Part shown: positions 53,223 to 61,123 of the stretch, piece by piece
Layout of the letters: each line of letters starts with the position of its first letter
Numbering within the stretch: position 1 is the stretch's first letter
NCBI GenBank assembly: GCA_937901895.1
Contig: CALGTD010000159.1
Span: forward strand, 54,575-118,574
Length of the DNA: 64,000 nt
Direction of reading: 5' to 3'
Source: an uncultured Spartobacteria bacterium
GTDB lineage: Bacteria > Verrucomicrobiota > Verrucomicrobiia > Chthoniobacterales > JAATET01
Position numbers and translations under genes: made by a program
Notes under the pieces: model-generated
Databases searched by the model: none
The model's input: the letters and a program-made list of their open reading frames with translations, nothing else
What the model was told of the DNA's origin: nothing

Positions 53223-53833
53223 TGGATTTTCTGGTCAGTGAGTTTGTCAGCGTAGTCCTGGACAAGCGTCTGAAACTTCGCCCGGGAAATGCCGGTGAAG
53301 GGCTCGCGGGCGGAAATGGCCGTGCCGAGGCCGAAGCGCTTGTATCGGTCGAGCACTTCCATCCCGAGTTTGAACATCTCCTCGTTGCGGCGCTGCTGGT
53401 CCTCGACGCGGCGCTGCAGCTCGACGGTCTTCGCTGCGAGCCTGGCACGCTCGGCCTCCTTCGAATGTGCGAGAGCGGCGGCCTTTTCGTAGCCTTCCTT
53501 CCACTTCCTCAAGGTCGTGTTGAGTTCGTAGGCCTCCTTTTCGCGGGCAACGAGCTGCTCGCGGAGCGCTGCGATCAATGCGTCGGCGGCGGTCTTGTCC
53601 TGCTCCGCCTGCTTCGTGAGCTTGTCGAGCTGCGCCTCGAGGTTCTTCACCTTCAACTGCGCCTGAGCCTCGCTGGCTTGCAGACTCGCCACCTGCGCCT
53701 GGGCATCGCGGAGCTGCAGCATCGTGGATTTCAACGCATCACGCAGACGCGTGAGAGCGGGGTCCTCCTCCTGCGCGCGGACCTGCGGCAGGAGGACCAA
53801 AATCGAAAGGAACAGAAGAATGCTTGAGCGCAT
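53219..53833 (-). CDS. periplasmic coiled-coil protein
   Basis: A 204-residue protein with a signal peptide (cleavage near VRAQ). Residues about 28-150 are an almost unbroken heptad pattern (DALKSTMLQLRDAQAQVASL, KNLEAQLDKLTKQAEQDKTA, RDQLVAREKE-type). The last 50 residues are globular (MEVLDRYKRFGLGTAISARE). No family recognised. It sits 6 bases after the porin gene and overlaps the PPIase gene by ATGA. A spacer or chaperone role in the envelope part of the secretion operon is likely. Confidence 0.72.
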   Translation of the reverse strand: MRSSILLFLSILVLLPQVRAQEEDPALTRLRDALKSTMLQLRDAQAQVASLQASEAQAQLKVKNLEAQLDKLTKQAEQDKTAADALIAALREQLVAREKEAYELNTTLRKWKEGYEKAAALAHSKEAERARLAAKTVELQRRVEDQQRRNEEMFKLGMEVLDRYKRFGLGTAISAREPFTGISRAKFQTLVQDYADKLTDQKIQ

Positions 53834-53839
53834 GGCGGT

Positions 53840-55873
53840 CTAGAAGCGGGCGTTGAGATCGAGCTGGAAGATGTCCTCCTTGAACTGCGGACCGGCGACG
53901 CTTTCGGCGCTCATCCAGCGCGTGCCGATCCAGACGTTCTTGGAGAGGGCGAGATTCGCGCCGATGATGTAGCCCTTGATGTTCGTGCCACCGCCGGCGA
54001 AGTCGGACTCGGTGAAGCCGTCGATGACGGCGTCGGATCCGACGTAGCGATAGCCAAAGCCGACATTCCACGCCCACGGACGGTCGAGGGCCAGCGAGCC
54101 GACCTGGAGCTGAATTGCCCACGCGGAGTTGCTGCCAACGAAGTCACCGAAGTTCGTGGAGTCGGAAAGGTCGTCGTCGAGAGGACCGCGGTTGTTCACC
54201 GCGACCTTGTTGATCTCGCCCGCGTTGAACGCGATATTCTGCGCGAATTCGCCCATGAGCGAGATCGCGAACGGCTCGAAGCGCGTGTAATCAAGCCGGC
54301 CGGAGAAGACGATGTTCTGGAACTTCGTCGCGAGGCCGTAATACTGCCACTGGTTGATCGTGCCGTAATCGTTCGCCTCGGTGGGGATGATGTCGCGCAG
54401 GGCCATGTAGGTGTTTCCCTTCTGCGCAAAAGCAGGGCGGCTTGCATCCGTGTCACCCGCGTCGTTCGGCGACATCGGCACGTAGGGCGAGGAGAGTTTT
54501 CCCTCGGTGTTGAGGAAGTAGTAGTAGGCGAGGCCGGTGCGGAGGTTGAAATCCTTCACCGCCGTCACGTCGAGGCCACCCTGAATACCGAAGAGATACT
54601 TGTCGTAGCTCTTGAACTTCGCGGGCTGGTTCGACGAGAAGTTGAAGTCCGTGTTGTAAACCGGGAACGCGCCGGCCGCGAGGAACGGCGTGACACCGCT
54701 GACCACCTCGTAGGCGGCCTGTAACGCAATGCCGTCGAAACCGAGGTCGTCATCCCAGACGATGCTCGTCGTCGAGAAGAACGGATTGTCGAAGCGGCCG
54801 ACAAGCAGGCCGACGTCCTTCTTCGGATCGCCCGTCAGCTGCCACTGAAGGTAGGCGCGATCGAGCCAGATCGCGTATTTGCTGAAGTTGCCACCCTGGC
54901 CCTGATAGGGCAGGCCGATGCTCTGGTTCGTCGAAACCGGCGAGTTGTCCTGTCCGGTCGCGATCCGGGCGCCCGCCGTGAAATGATCGCCAAGGTCCGC
55001 TTCCACGCCAAGCCGTGCACGGAGCCGGAAGCGGTTGCGATCCTGGTCGACATTCAGCTGGGACGAGAATTCGTTGCCCGCGACGTTGAAGGGAGCGCCC
55101 GTGTTGATGGCATTGAAATTCGGGAACGCGCCGGTCGCGTCGTTGCCCCCCGGGAAGAAATCGCCCTCGTAGCGGAAGCGAAGGTCCGCATATGGCCGGA
55201 TGCGATCCACCCAGCCGGGAATCCGATTCGGCGCCACCCAACCCTCGCTCTCCGCATGCGCCAGCACCTCGTGCTTGAGGTCGTCCTTGATCTTGTCCCG
55301 GACAACCTCCGGCACGTAGGCCACTCGCACCTCGCCATCCTCCGGCGCCGGAGGCGTCGCCGCCTCTGCTGCAGCCTGGGCAATCTCTGCGGTCTCGACG
55401 ATTGCGGCTCCTTGTGCCGCAACGGCCTCCTGGGTGGCTGCCAGCTGCGCCTGCATGGCGGCGGCCTCCTCCTGGGCCTGACGGATCATGAGATCGGCCT
55501 CCTCCTTCTCGAGGACGCCTTTCTGGACGAGTTTGTTGATGAGAATGATCGCGACGTTTGGCTGCGGGGGGGCCGGCTCCGAGACGAGCGGCTGCATCTG
55601 GGCATCGAGCTCGTTCAACGGGTCGGGCGGAAGCGAGGCGGTGTCGGGACCGTCTGCAGGCGCCGGCGTCTGGGCCGCCTGCGGAGCGGGAGTCGACCCG
55701 GCCGCGGAGGATGACGCAGTCGCGATCTTGGGAGTTTCCGACCAGTTGGCCTCGGCGAACGAAACGTTTGGATCCCCGATTTCGACAGGCACGACTTCCT
55801 CGAATTGCGCATAGGCGGTCGAGGTCGCGGCGGCCACGAGCAGGGTGAAGGAACGTTTGAAAAGCGATGTCAT
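53840..55873 (-). CDS. putative outer-membrane porin (Porin_5-like)
   Basis: A 677-residue protein with a signal peptide (cleavage near TAYAQ), an N-terminal Pro/Ala-rich and helical segment (residues about 25-190, with a short coiled-coil EADLMIRQAQEEAAAMQAQL) that may reach toward peptidoglycan, and a C-terminal beta-barrel from IRPYADLRFRYEGDFF to the final DLNARF ending in Phe. The barrel has the alternating aromatic/hydrophobic strands of the putative porin family PF16930. It lacks a TonB box and plug domain, so it is not a TonB-dependent receptor by itself. Located between tonB and the coiled-coil gene in the operon. Confidence 0.83.
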   Translation of the reverse strand: MTSLFKRSFTLLVAAATSTAYAQFEEVVPVEIGDPNVSFAEANWSETPKIATASSSAAGSTPAPQAAQTPAPADGPDTASLPPDPLNELDAQMQPLVSEPAPPQPNVAIILINKLVQKGVLEKEEADLMIRQAQEEAAAMQAQLAATQEAVAAQGAAIVETAEIAQAAAEAATPPAPEDGEVRVAYVPEVVRDKIKDDLKHEVLAHAESEGWVAPNRIPGWVDRIRPYADLRFRYEGDFFPGGNDATGAFPNFNAINTGAPFNVAGNEFSSQLNVDQDRNRFRLRARLGVEADLGDHFTAGARIATGQDNSPVSTNQSIGLPYQGQGGNFSKYAIWLDRAYLQWQLTGDPKKDVGLLVGRFDNPFFSTTSIVWDDDLGFDGIALQAAYEVVSGVTPFLAAGAFPVYNTDFNFSSNQPAKFKSYDKYLFGIQGGLDVTAVKDFNLRTGLAYYYFLNTEGKLSSPYVPMSPNDAGDTDASRPAFAQKGNTYMALRDIIPTEANDYGTINQWQYYGLATKFQNIVFSGRLDYTRFEPFAISLMGEFAQNIAFNAGEINKVAVNNRGPLDDDLSDSTNFGDFVGSNSAWAIQLQVGSLALDRPWAWNVGFGYRYVGSDAVIDGFTESDFAGGGTNIKGYIIGANLALSKNVWIGTRWMSAESVAGPQFKEDIFQLDLNARF

Positions 55874-55881
55874 CGGAAGAA

Positions 55882-56619
55882 TCAGTTGGGCCGCCTGGCC
55901 GAGATGCGCATGACGATTGGCATCGGCATGTCTTCCGGCGGAGGCGACTGGAGTCGCAGGCCGGTGAGGATTTCGTTCTGGAGCGTGCGATCGAGATCGG
56001 GATTGCCGCTGGAATCGGAGACGGCCGCGCGCGTCACGCGACCGGTGGAATCGGCCCAGATGCGCACGGTGACGACGAGCTGCGCGGAGCGGGTCTTCGG
56101 ATGCTTGCGCAGTGCGTCCGCGACGCGGCTCTGCACCTGCCCGGCATACCAGCCGAACTTCGATCCGCCGGAACCACCGCCACCCTTGCCTTTTCCGCCG
56201 ATCACGCCCATGCCGCCGCCGGCCGCGAGGCCGAAGCCATTGCCGGGACCGTCGCCCACGATGCTCGTGCCGAGCGGAGGTTCGTCGGCGGGTTCGGGCT
56301 CGTCCGCAGGCGGCGCCTCGGTCGGGGCTTCCTCGGGTTGAAAGTCGGGCTGGTCCTGCACCTCCGGTTCCGGCGGGCGCTCGGGCGGCGGCTCCTGCGG
56401 CGGAGGAGGTGGTGGTGGTGGTGGCGGAGGAGGAGCAACCGGCATCAAATCAACGACGCGCATCTGCGCGACCTTCGGCTTGGGCTTGGATTCCCCACGA
56501 AACGCCAGCCACGCGCCGGCGACCCCCACGAGCACGACGGCCACGGCAATCCAGACTCCAAACTTCCGCAGGAAGCCCGGCTCCTCGTCCTCATCGTGGA
56601 TGTGCGGATCCGCTGCCAT
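55882..56619 (-). CDS. TonB-family energy transducer
   Basis: A 245-residue protein: short cytoplasmic N-terminus, one membrane helix (FGVWIAVAVVLVGVAGAWLA), a Pro-rich spacer with an uninterrupted run of 12 or more Pro and then Glu/Pro repeats, a Gly-rich hinge, and a C-terminal TonB domain (WYAGQVQSRVADALRKHP, VRIWADSTGRVTRAAVSDSS, DLDRTLQNEIL). It transmits proton-motive force to an outer-membrane partner. It lies 3 bases after exbD and 8 bases before the porin. Confidence 0.92.
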   Translation of the reverse strand: MAADPHIHDEDEEPGFLRKFGVWIAVAVVLVGVAGAWLAFRGESKPKPKVAQMRVVDLMPVAPPPPPPPPPPPPQEPPPERPPEPEVQDQPDFQPEEAPTEAPPADEPEPADEPPLGTSIVGDGPGNGFGLAAGGGMGVIGGKGKGGGGSGGSKFGWYAGQVQSRVADALRKHPKTRSAQLVVTVRIWADSTGRVTRAAVSDSSGNPDLDRTLQNEILTGLRLQSPPPEDMPMPIVMRISARRPN

Positions 56620-56622
56620 GGA

Positions 56623-57021
56623 CTATTTCGGCGCCTGGGTCGCGAGGCCGACCTTTTCGATGCCGATGCGGCCGACCACATCGAGCACGTTCATGATTTG
56701 CTGGTATTGCGTGCCGCTGTCGCCCTTCACGACGACGGGGAAGTCCGGCGTCTTCGCCTTCTCCGCGCTGAGGCGGCTCTCGAGCTCCTCGAGGGTCACG
56801 GGCACGGTGTTGTGGAAGATCTTGCCCTCGTTGTTGATCGTGATGGCCTGCACCTTCGACTCACCCAGCGACGGACTCTTGCTGGCCTTCGGCAGGTCCA
56901 CCTTGAGTCCCTGCACACCCGCCGTCGTCATGATGATGAAGATGAGCAGCAGCACGAGGTAGAGATCCACCATCGGCGTGACGTTGATGTCGTCGTAGCT
57001 CTTGTTGTCGCCTGCGTTCAT
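56623..57021 (-). CDS. exbD: ExbD/TolR-family biopolymer transport protein
   Basis: A 132-residue protein with one N-terminal membrane helix (VTPMVDLYLVLLLIFIIMTT), including the conserved proton-relaying Asp in MVD. The periplasmic domain fits ExbD/TolR (LPKASKSPSLGESKVQAITI, VVVKGDSGTQYQQIMNVLDV). It pairs with the upstream ExbB fusion; their genes overlap by ATGA (57018-57021). The next gene is tonB, so this is an ExbBD-TonB unit and not TolQR. Confidence 0.94.
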   Translation of the reverse strand: MNAGDNKSYDDINVTPMVDLYLVLLLIFIIMTTAGVQGLKVDLPKASKSPSLGESKVQAITINNEGKIFHNTVPVTLEELESRLSAEKAKTPDFPVVVKGDSGTQYQQIMNVLDVVGRIGIEKVGLATQAPK

Positions 57022-58898
57022 AGGGAGGCGGACTCCAGGCTGGCCGACGGATCCGGAAGGCCGCGATTACCGGCCTCCGCGGGCGCGGGGTAAAACTCGG
57101 CCATCTTCGTCACAAACTTATCGATGAACATCTGCATCGACGTGACCGCGTCTTTGATGCGCGAGTTGAGGTAGCTGTAGATGAACAGCGCGGGAATCGC
57201 GACGACGAGACCGGCAACGGTCGCCAGCAGCGCGCTCGCGATGCCGGGCGCGATCGAGTTCACGTCCACTTCGCCGTGCTTCGCGATCACGGCGAACGTG
57301 ATCATCACGCCCATCACCGTTCCGAGCAGGCCCACATACGGGCCGCCGGCGATGCTGATCGTGAGGAAGACGAGCCCCTTGTTCAGCTTGTGCGTTTCAT
57401 TCGTGAGGCCTTCGTCGAGACTCGCGCGAATCGCCTGAATCGAGCGACCGGACAGGCCATTGAAGCCTTCCTTCGACTGCTGGCGACGAAGGCGGATCTC
57501 CTGCGCACCGATGTGATAGATCTGATAAAGCGGCGACTGCTTCATCAGGCGCAGCTCGCCTGGCGAGCCCTCCTCGCCTTCCGGCTCGTCGCCCGCGGTC
57601 ATGCGATCGAGCACGGTGAGATCGGCCGCAACGCGCGACCAGTGCTTCTGGAAGACGTTCGAACTCTTCTCGATGCGATTCAGGTAGAGGTATTTTCGAA
57701 TGGCGACCGTCCACCCGACGACCGCCATGATCATGCAGCAGAAAATGACGATCCAGCCGTCGAACATCATGTTCTTCGCGATGTCGCCGAAGAGCGAGAG
57801 ATGCTCGAGCGCCTCGTTGTGGCCGCCGCCGCCTTCGCCCTGCTCCACTTCGCCGAACTGCACGAGCTTGCCGGCGTCGGACGAAGTGCCCTGATTCACC
57901 GCGTCGAATCGAAGCAGGTCGTTGGGCTTCGCCGCAGCGACGATTTGAAGTTCGTCGAGTTCGCCAATGAATGCCGTCGCGGTTCCCGACTCGCCGCCGA
58001 TGCGCGCGGGGCCGTTGATCGCGGGCAGCGCCGCGTTCGCGGTGGCCACGTCCACTCCGCCGACGAGGAGCGACAACGTTCCCTCGGAAATCCGCGCCGC
58101 AAGGTGCCGCCACTGGTCGAGCGGGAGCGGCTCCGTCCCCGTCGCGCGTTGACGCTGACCACCGGAGATCACCTCGGCATACGGCGCGCTGTTATCGATT
58201 CCGATGCGCAGGCCGTTCGTCGTATCGCCGAGCTCGAACAACACGGCCGAAGGCTGGTCCGCCGTGCGCTTGACCCACGCCGACCACGTCAGCGCTCCGC
58301 CGGCCTCGACCGCGAGCGTATCAGACGCCGGAATGTCGATGCTCGTGCCAAGAAGCCGCACGCCGGAGCCAATCAGCGATCCCTGGCTCTGCGTGCCCGC
58401 GCTTGTCGCGTTGTTGCCCTTGCCACTCGCGTCAGCGGGCGGGCTGCCGGCCTCGACGAAGTGATAGACGAGCACCGTCTCGCCTTCGTAGGTCTTCGCC
58501 GCGTCCTGCACATTCTCGGCGCCCTCGGCGTTTCCGGAGTAAAGCCAGAGCTGTGTCTGCGCGCCGGGCTTCACGTTCGGAACCCGCACCCAGACGAACG
58601 CCTCGTTCATCAGCGAGTCGTATTTCTCGATGTGGTAGGGCAGGAGCGTCTGGTCGTCCTCGGCGAGGATCCGAATGTCGCTGCCGTCCGGCGCGGCGGC
58701 GGCGAAGTTGAAGTTTCCGTCGTGCAGGCGCAGAAGCACCACCGCGTCGCCGACGGTGTCCTTCAACTCGACACTGCTGGCACCCGTGTCGATCGTGACC
58801 GGCTGCCGGATCGTCCAAGCCTTGTCCCACCACGCGGAGGCGGTGAGCGGAAGAAACAGCCCGAGAGTCAGGGCGAATTGGAGAATGCGATGCATCAT
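57018..58898 (-). CDS. exbB: ExbB/MotA/TolQ proton-channel protein fused to DUF2341 and LamG-like domains
   Basis: A 626-residue protein. Signal peptide, then a DUF2341 domain (residues about 22-140, WWDKAWTIRQPVTIDTG and VWVRVPNVKPGAQTQLWLYS), a concanavalin A/LamG-like sandwich (about 145-350, LTWSAWVKRTADQPSAVLFE and WRHLAARISEGTLSLLVGGV), one membrane helix near 385, a cytoplasmic segment, and the MotA/TolQ/ExbB channel core (about 470-610) with GLVFLTISIAGGPYVGLLGT and ASALLATVAGLVVAIPALFI. The periplasmic part is absent from classical ExbB. The start at 58898 replaces an upstream extension. It is 5 bases from tpsB and overlaps exbD. Confidence 0.9.
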   Translation of the reverse strand: MMHRILQFALTLGLFLPLTASAWWDKAWTIRQPVTIDTGASSVELKDTVGDAVVLLRLHDGNFNFAAAAPDGSDIRILAEDDQTLLPYHIEKYDSLMNEAFVWVRVPNVKPGAQTQLWLYSGNAEGAENVQDAAKTYEGETVLVYHFVEAGSPPADASGKGNNATSAGTQSQGSLIGSGVRLLGTSIDIPASDTLAVEAGGALTWSAWVKRTADQPSAVLFELGDTTNGLRIGIDNSAPYAEVISGGQRQRATGTEPLPLDQWRHLAARISEGTLSLLVGGVDVATANAALPAINGPARIGGESGTATAFIGELDELQIVAAAKPNDLLRFDAVNQGTSSDAGKLVQFGEVEQGEGGGGHNEALEHLSLFGDIAKNMMFDGWIVIFCCMIMAVVGWTVAIRKYLYLNRIEKSSNVFQKHWSRVAADLTVLDRMTAGDEPEGEEGSPGELRLMKQSPLYQIYHIGAQEIRLRRQQSKEGFNGLSGRSIQAIRASLDEGLTNETHKLNKGLVFLTISIAGGPYVGLLGTVMGVMITFAVIAKHGEVDVNSIAPGIASALLATVAGLVVAIPALFIYSYLNSRIKDAVTSMQMFIDKFVTKMAEFYPAPAEAGNRGLPDPSASLESASL

Positions 58899-58903
58899 GG
58901 GTT

Positions 58904-60538
58904 CTAGAAATCGAGCCAGGCCCGGAACGTGACGCGTGGCTGCCCGGCCGGACTCGAGGACTGGCTGACCATGGGCACGCCGATGTCGACGGAGCCGTTG
59001 AGGTGATTGAAGAGCTGCAGGCGGCTGCCCGCGCCAATGCTTGCGAGATCGAAGCGGGACTGCTGCTCGGGCAGCGGGTCCTCGAGCGTCACAAATCCCG
59101 CGTCGAGAAATCCGAAGATGCGCCATTCGTTGATGCCGAGAACGCCCGCAAGCGCCGGCGAAATCAGCTCGACCGTGCCGAAGAGCGCATTGTCACCGAG
59201 CACCTCGGATTCGAGATAACCGCGCGCCGTGTCGAGTCCGCCGCCGGCAAACTGCTCGGCATCGACCAGCGGATCGCTGGAGACCTGGCCTTGCACGCGA
59301 CCGAAAATTTCAAATCCGAACGGCAGCTCGTGCGTGTGCGAGAGATCGCCGCGGAAGTAGATGAAGCCCCCGTCCGCGTTGTATCGGCGGTTGTCGAACT
59401 CGACCTCGTCACTGCCCATGCCGCGGGCGTGGAAGACGATGCTTCCGCCAAGCTCCGTCGTGTAGTTCTTCCCGACCCAGGCGCCGTTGTAGGCAACGGT
59501 GAAAGGCCAGTAGGTGATCGGCGTGCCGACAAACTCGTCGCCGATCATGAGGTCCTGCTCGAGGTGCTTGTAATCAAGGCCGGCGCTCATCGAGTGGAAG
59601 AAGCCCTCGCCCGACGGGAGATTGATCAGGAACCGGAAGCCAACGATCTCGCCATTACCCGCAACAGCCGCGCCGCCCAGCGTCGAGACATTGCTGTTCT
59701 GCCGCGTGGCGCTGACCATAAGGCCCAGCCAGTCGATCGCCGGCGCGCGCGCGATGTAGTAGCCACCGTAGACAACCGCATCATCGATCCGCTGCGGCGC
59801 GATCTGGAAGTTGAATCCGATCGTGTGCGCGAGCTGCCAGAGGTTCTCGTAGCTGATCGCGCCATTCAGCCGCAGCGGCGTCGTGTTCACGCTGTAGCGG
59901 TTGTTCAGCTCGACGCTGCCGTGCAGGGGAATCGAATCCTTGACCGTCAGATCAACATCGACGGTCCCCGGAACGACGCCCGGCTGGATCGACGGGGTGA
60001 TCCGCCGGTCGCGAAGCTGGTTGAGCCGCACGATGTCCTTCGCGACTTCGTTGAAATTCGGAACCTTCCCCTCCGCAAGCGACGGCGCGCCCTTCTTGAT
60101 GTGGTTGATGTCGTAATACCGCGAGCCGCGCACGCGCAGCCGGCCCACCGGCGCCTCGATCACCTCAAGATAAACGACGCCGCCGCGCAGCCGCTGCTCG
60201 GGAATTTCCACCGCCACCGTCTGGTAGCCCTTGTCCTGATACGCCTTCTCCAACGCGGCGCGCGCCGCCTCGACATCCGCCTCCGTGCGACCCGGCCCGA
60301 GATACGGATACACCGCGGCCTCGACTTCGCGCGGCGGCAGCACCTTCGAGCCGCGCACGCGATATTCCTGAATCAACACGCCCGCATCCGGTTGCGACGC
60401 GTTCACCTCGCGAACCAGCTGCGAGTGCGGCGGCGGCGCCTCCTCCCCCTGCGGCACAGCCGCGCGCAGGCTCGCGCAGGCAAAAACCGAGATGAGCATC
60501 GATGCCGTGCCGGAAAAAACTGGATGGAGGAGGTTCAA
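58904..60538 (-). CDS. TpsB outer-membrane transporter (ShlB/FhaC/HecB family)
   Basis: A 544-residue protein. After a signal peptide come POTRA domains: IQEYRVRGSKVLPPREVEAA and ALEKAYQDKGYQTVAVEIPE, then RLRVRGSRYYDINHIKKGAP. A 16-strand barrel follows, containing the loop-6 motif as ARGYLESEV (consensus VRGY) and ending in WLDF with a terminal Phe. It secretes the TpsA-like exoprotein encoded later in the same operon. It is the first gene; upstream lie 585 bases of regulatory DNA with a good promoter and two CGAC-N7-GTCG palindromes. Confidence 0.93.
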   Translation of the reverse strand: MNLLHPVFSGTASMLISVFACASLRAAVPQGEEAPPPHSQLVREVNASQPDAGVLIQEYRVRGSKVLPPREVEAAVYPYLGPGRTEADVEAARAALEKAYQDKGYQTVAVEIPEQRLRGGVVYLEVIEAPVGRLRVRGSRYYDINHIKKGAPSLAEGKVPNFNEVAKDIVRLNQLRDRRITPSIQPGVVPGTVDVDLTVKDSIPLHGSVELNNRYSVNTTPLRLNGAISYENLWQLAHTIGFNFQIAPQRIDDAVVYGGYYIARAPAIDWLGLMVSATRQNSNVSTLGGAAVAGNGEIVGFRFLINLPSGEGFFHSMSAGLDYKHLEQDLMIGDEFVGTPITYWPFTVAYNGAWVGKNYTTELGGSIVFHARGMGSDEVEFDNRRYNADGGFIYFRGDLSHTHELPFGFEIFGRVQGQVSSDPLVDAEQFAGGGLDTARGYLESEVLGDNALFGTVELISPALAGVLGINEWRIFGFLDAGFVTLEDPLPEQQSRFDLASIGAGSRLQLFNHLNGSVDIGVPMVSQSSSPAGQPRVTFRAWLDF

Positions 60539-60541
60539 CGT

Positions 60542-60556
60542 CGACTTTATCTGTCG
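60542..60556 (-). promoter_or_regulatory. CGAC-N7-GTCG palindrome next to the tpsB start
   Basis: The sequence CGAC-TTTATCT-GTCG lies 4-18 bases before the tpsB ATG. Flanks resemble the promoter copy at 60854 (17 of 23 positions equal). No good -35 at the right spacing is present here, so this may act as an operator that blocks elongation or translation initiation. Confidence 0.45.
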
Positions 60557-60853
60557 TGTTTTAATGCAAGCAGACGCCGGCGTTCTTCCACGTCCCGGAA
60601 AATCACTCGGGATTATTCCGCCGAGGAGATCGCGAACTGCCCGATCAGTGCACTAGAACTTCGTGCGGGATCCCGCGGTGCTGAGAAGGGAGGCCGCCGG
60701 CTCCGCACGCTGATAAAACCTTGGCCTGCTCGCCACTCCGGAGAGCTCCAACAACTGAAAAATGCTCCCTGGAAACAGGAAGCTGGTCTCCTCTTCGGGA
60801 CGGGATTTCCTCCGGTTCACAACAGCTTCAAAACGGGTGTGGAAGTTCATATG

Positions 60854-60886
60854 CGACTTTTCTAGTCGTGATTAAATCCCTGTCAA
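60854..60886 (-). promoter_or_regulatory. predicted promoter of the secretion operon with CGAC-N7-GTCG palindrome
   Basis: On the minus strand: -35 TTGACA (60881-60886), 16-base spacer, -10 TAGAAA (60859-60864). The palindrome CGAC-N7-GTCG (60854-60868) covers the -10. The geometry is the same as at cysK (30711-30743): -35, 16-base spacer ending in ACGAC, -10 starting with TA. Transcription would begin near 60852, about 314 bases before tpsB. Confidence 0.55.
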
Positions 60887-61123
60887 GCAGGGAGACACTT
60901 TCAGGAGGAAAAACTTCGGTCAGCGAAGGACGGCCGGCCAGCCCCTGGAACGCCGGAATCCGGCCGCGAAGTGCGTTCCTTCACCGGTTTGGCGACAACC
61001 GTTTCGCGGGCACCGGATCCCTAAACGACGGACAAATGTCGAATATCACCGCACCGGATGCGGCAGACGATCGGCTATAAAACGATATGCGCGAGCCTTT
61101 GACCGCGCGCGACAGAGGGCTGA

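Larger units (their letters stand above)
60539..61123 (-). other. 585-base intergenic region upstream of the two-partner secretion operon
   Basis: No convincing gene. A 65-codon minus-strand frame (60850-60653) starts at the predicted transcription start of the operon and could be a leaderless upstream ORF; its product has no family resemblance. Most of the region would be a 5' leader of about 310 bases for tpsB. It contains the promoter and both palindromes listed separately. A CCCTG/CAGGG repeat (60878-60892) spans the -35. The distal part near 61049-61063 has a weak CCGCA/TGCGG hairpin after the M14-like gene. Confidence 0.5.

Noticed and set aside
57276..58907. 543-codon plus-strand frame opposite the ExbB fusion
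   Set aside because: The minus strand encodes a clear ExbB core and DUF2341; the plus frame looks like a codon-bias shadow.
59003..60865. 620-codon plus-strand frame opposite tpsB
   Set aside because: tpsB on the minus strand has POTRA and barrel motifs; the opposite frame is Arg/Ala-rich with no motif.
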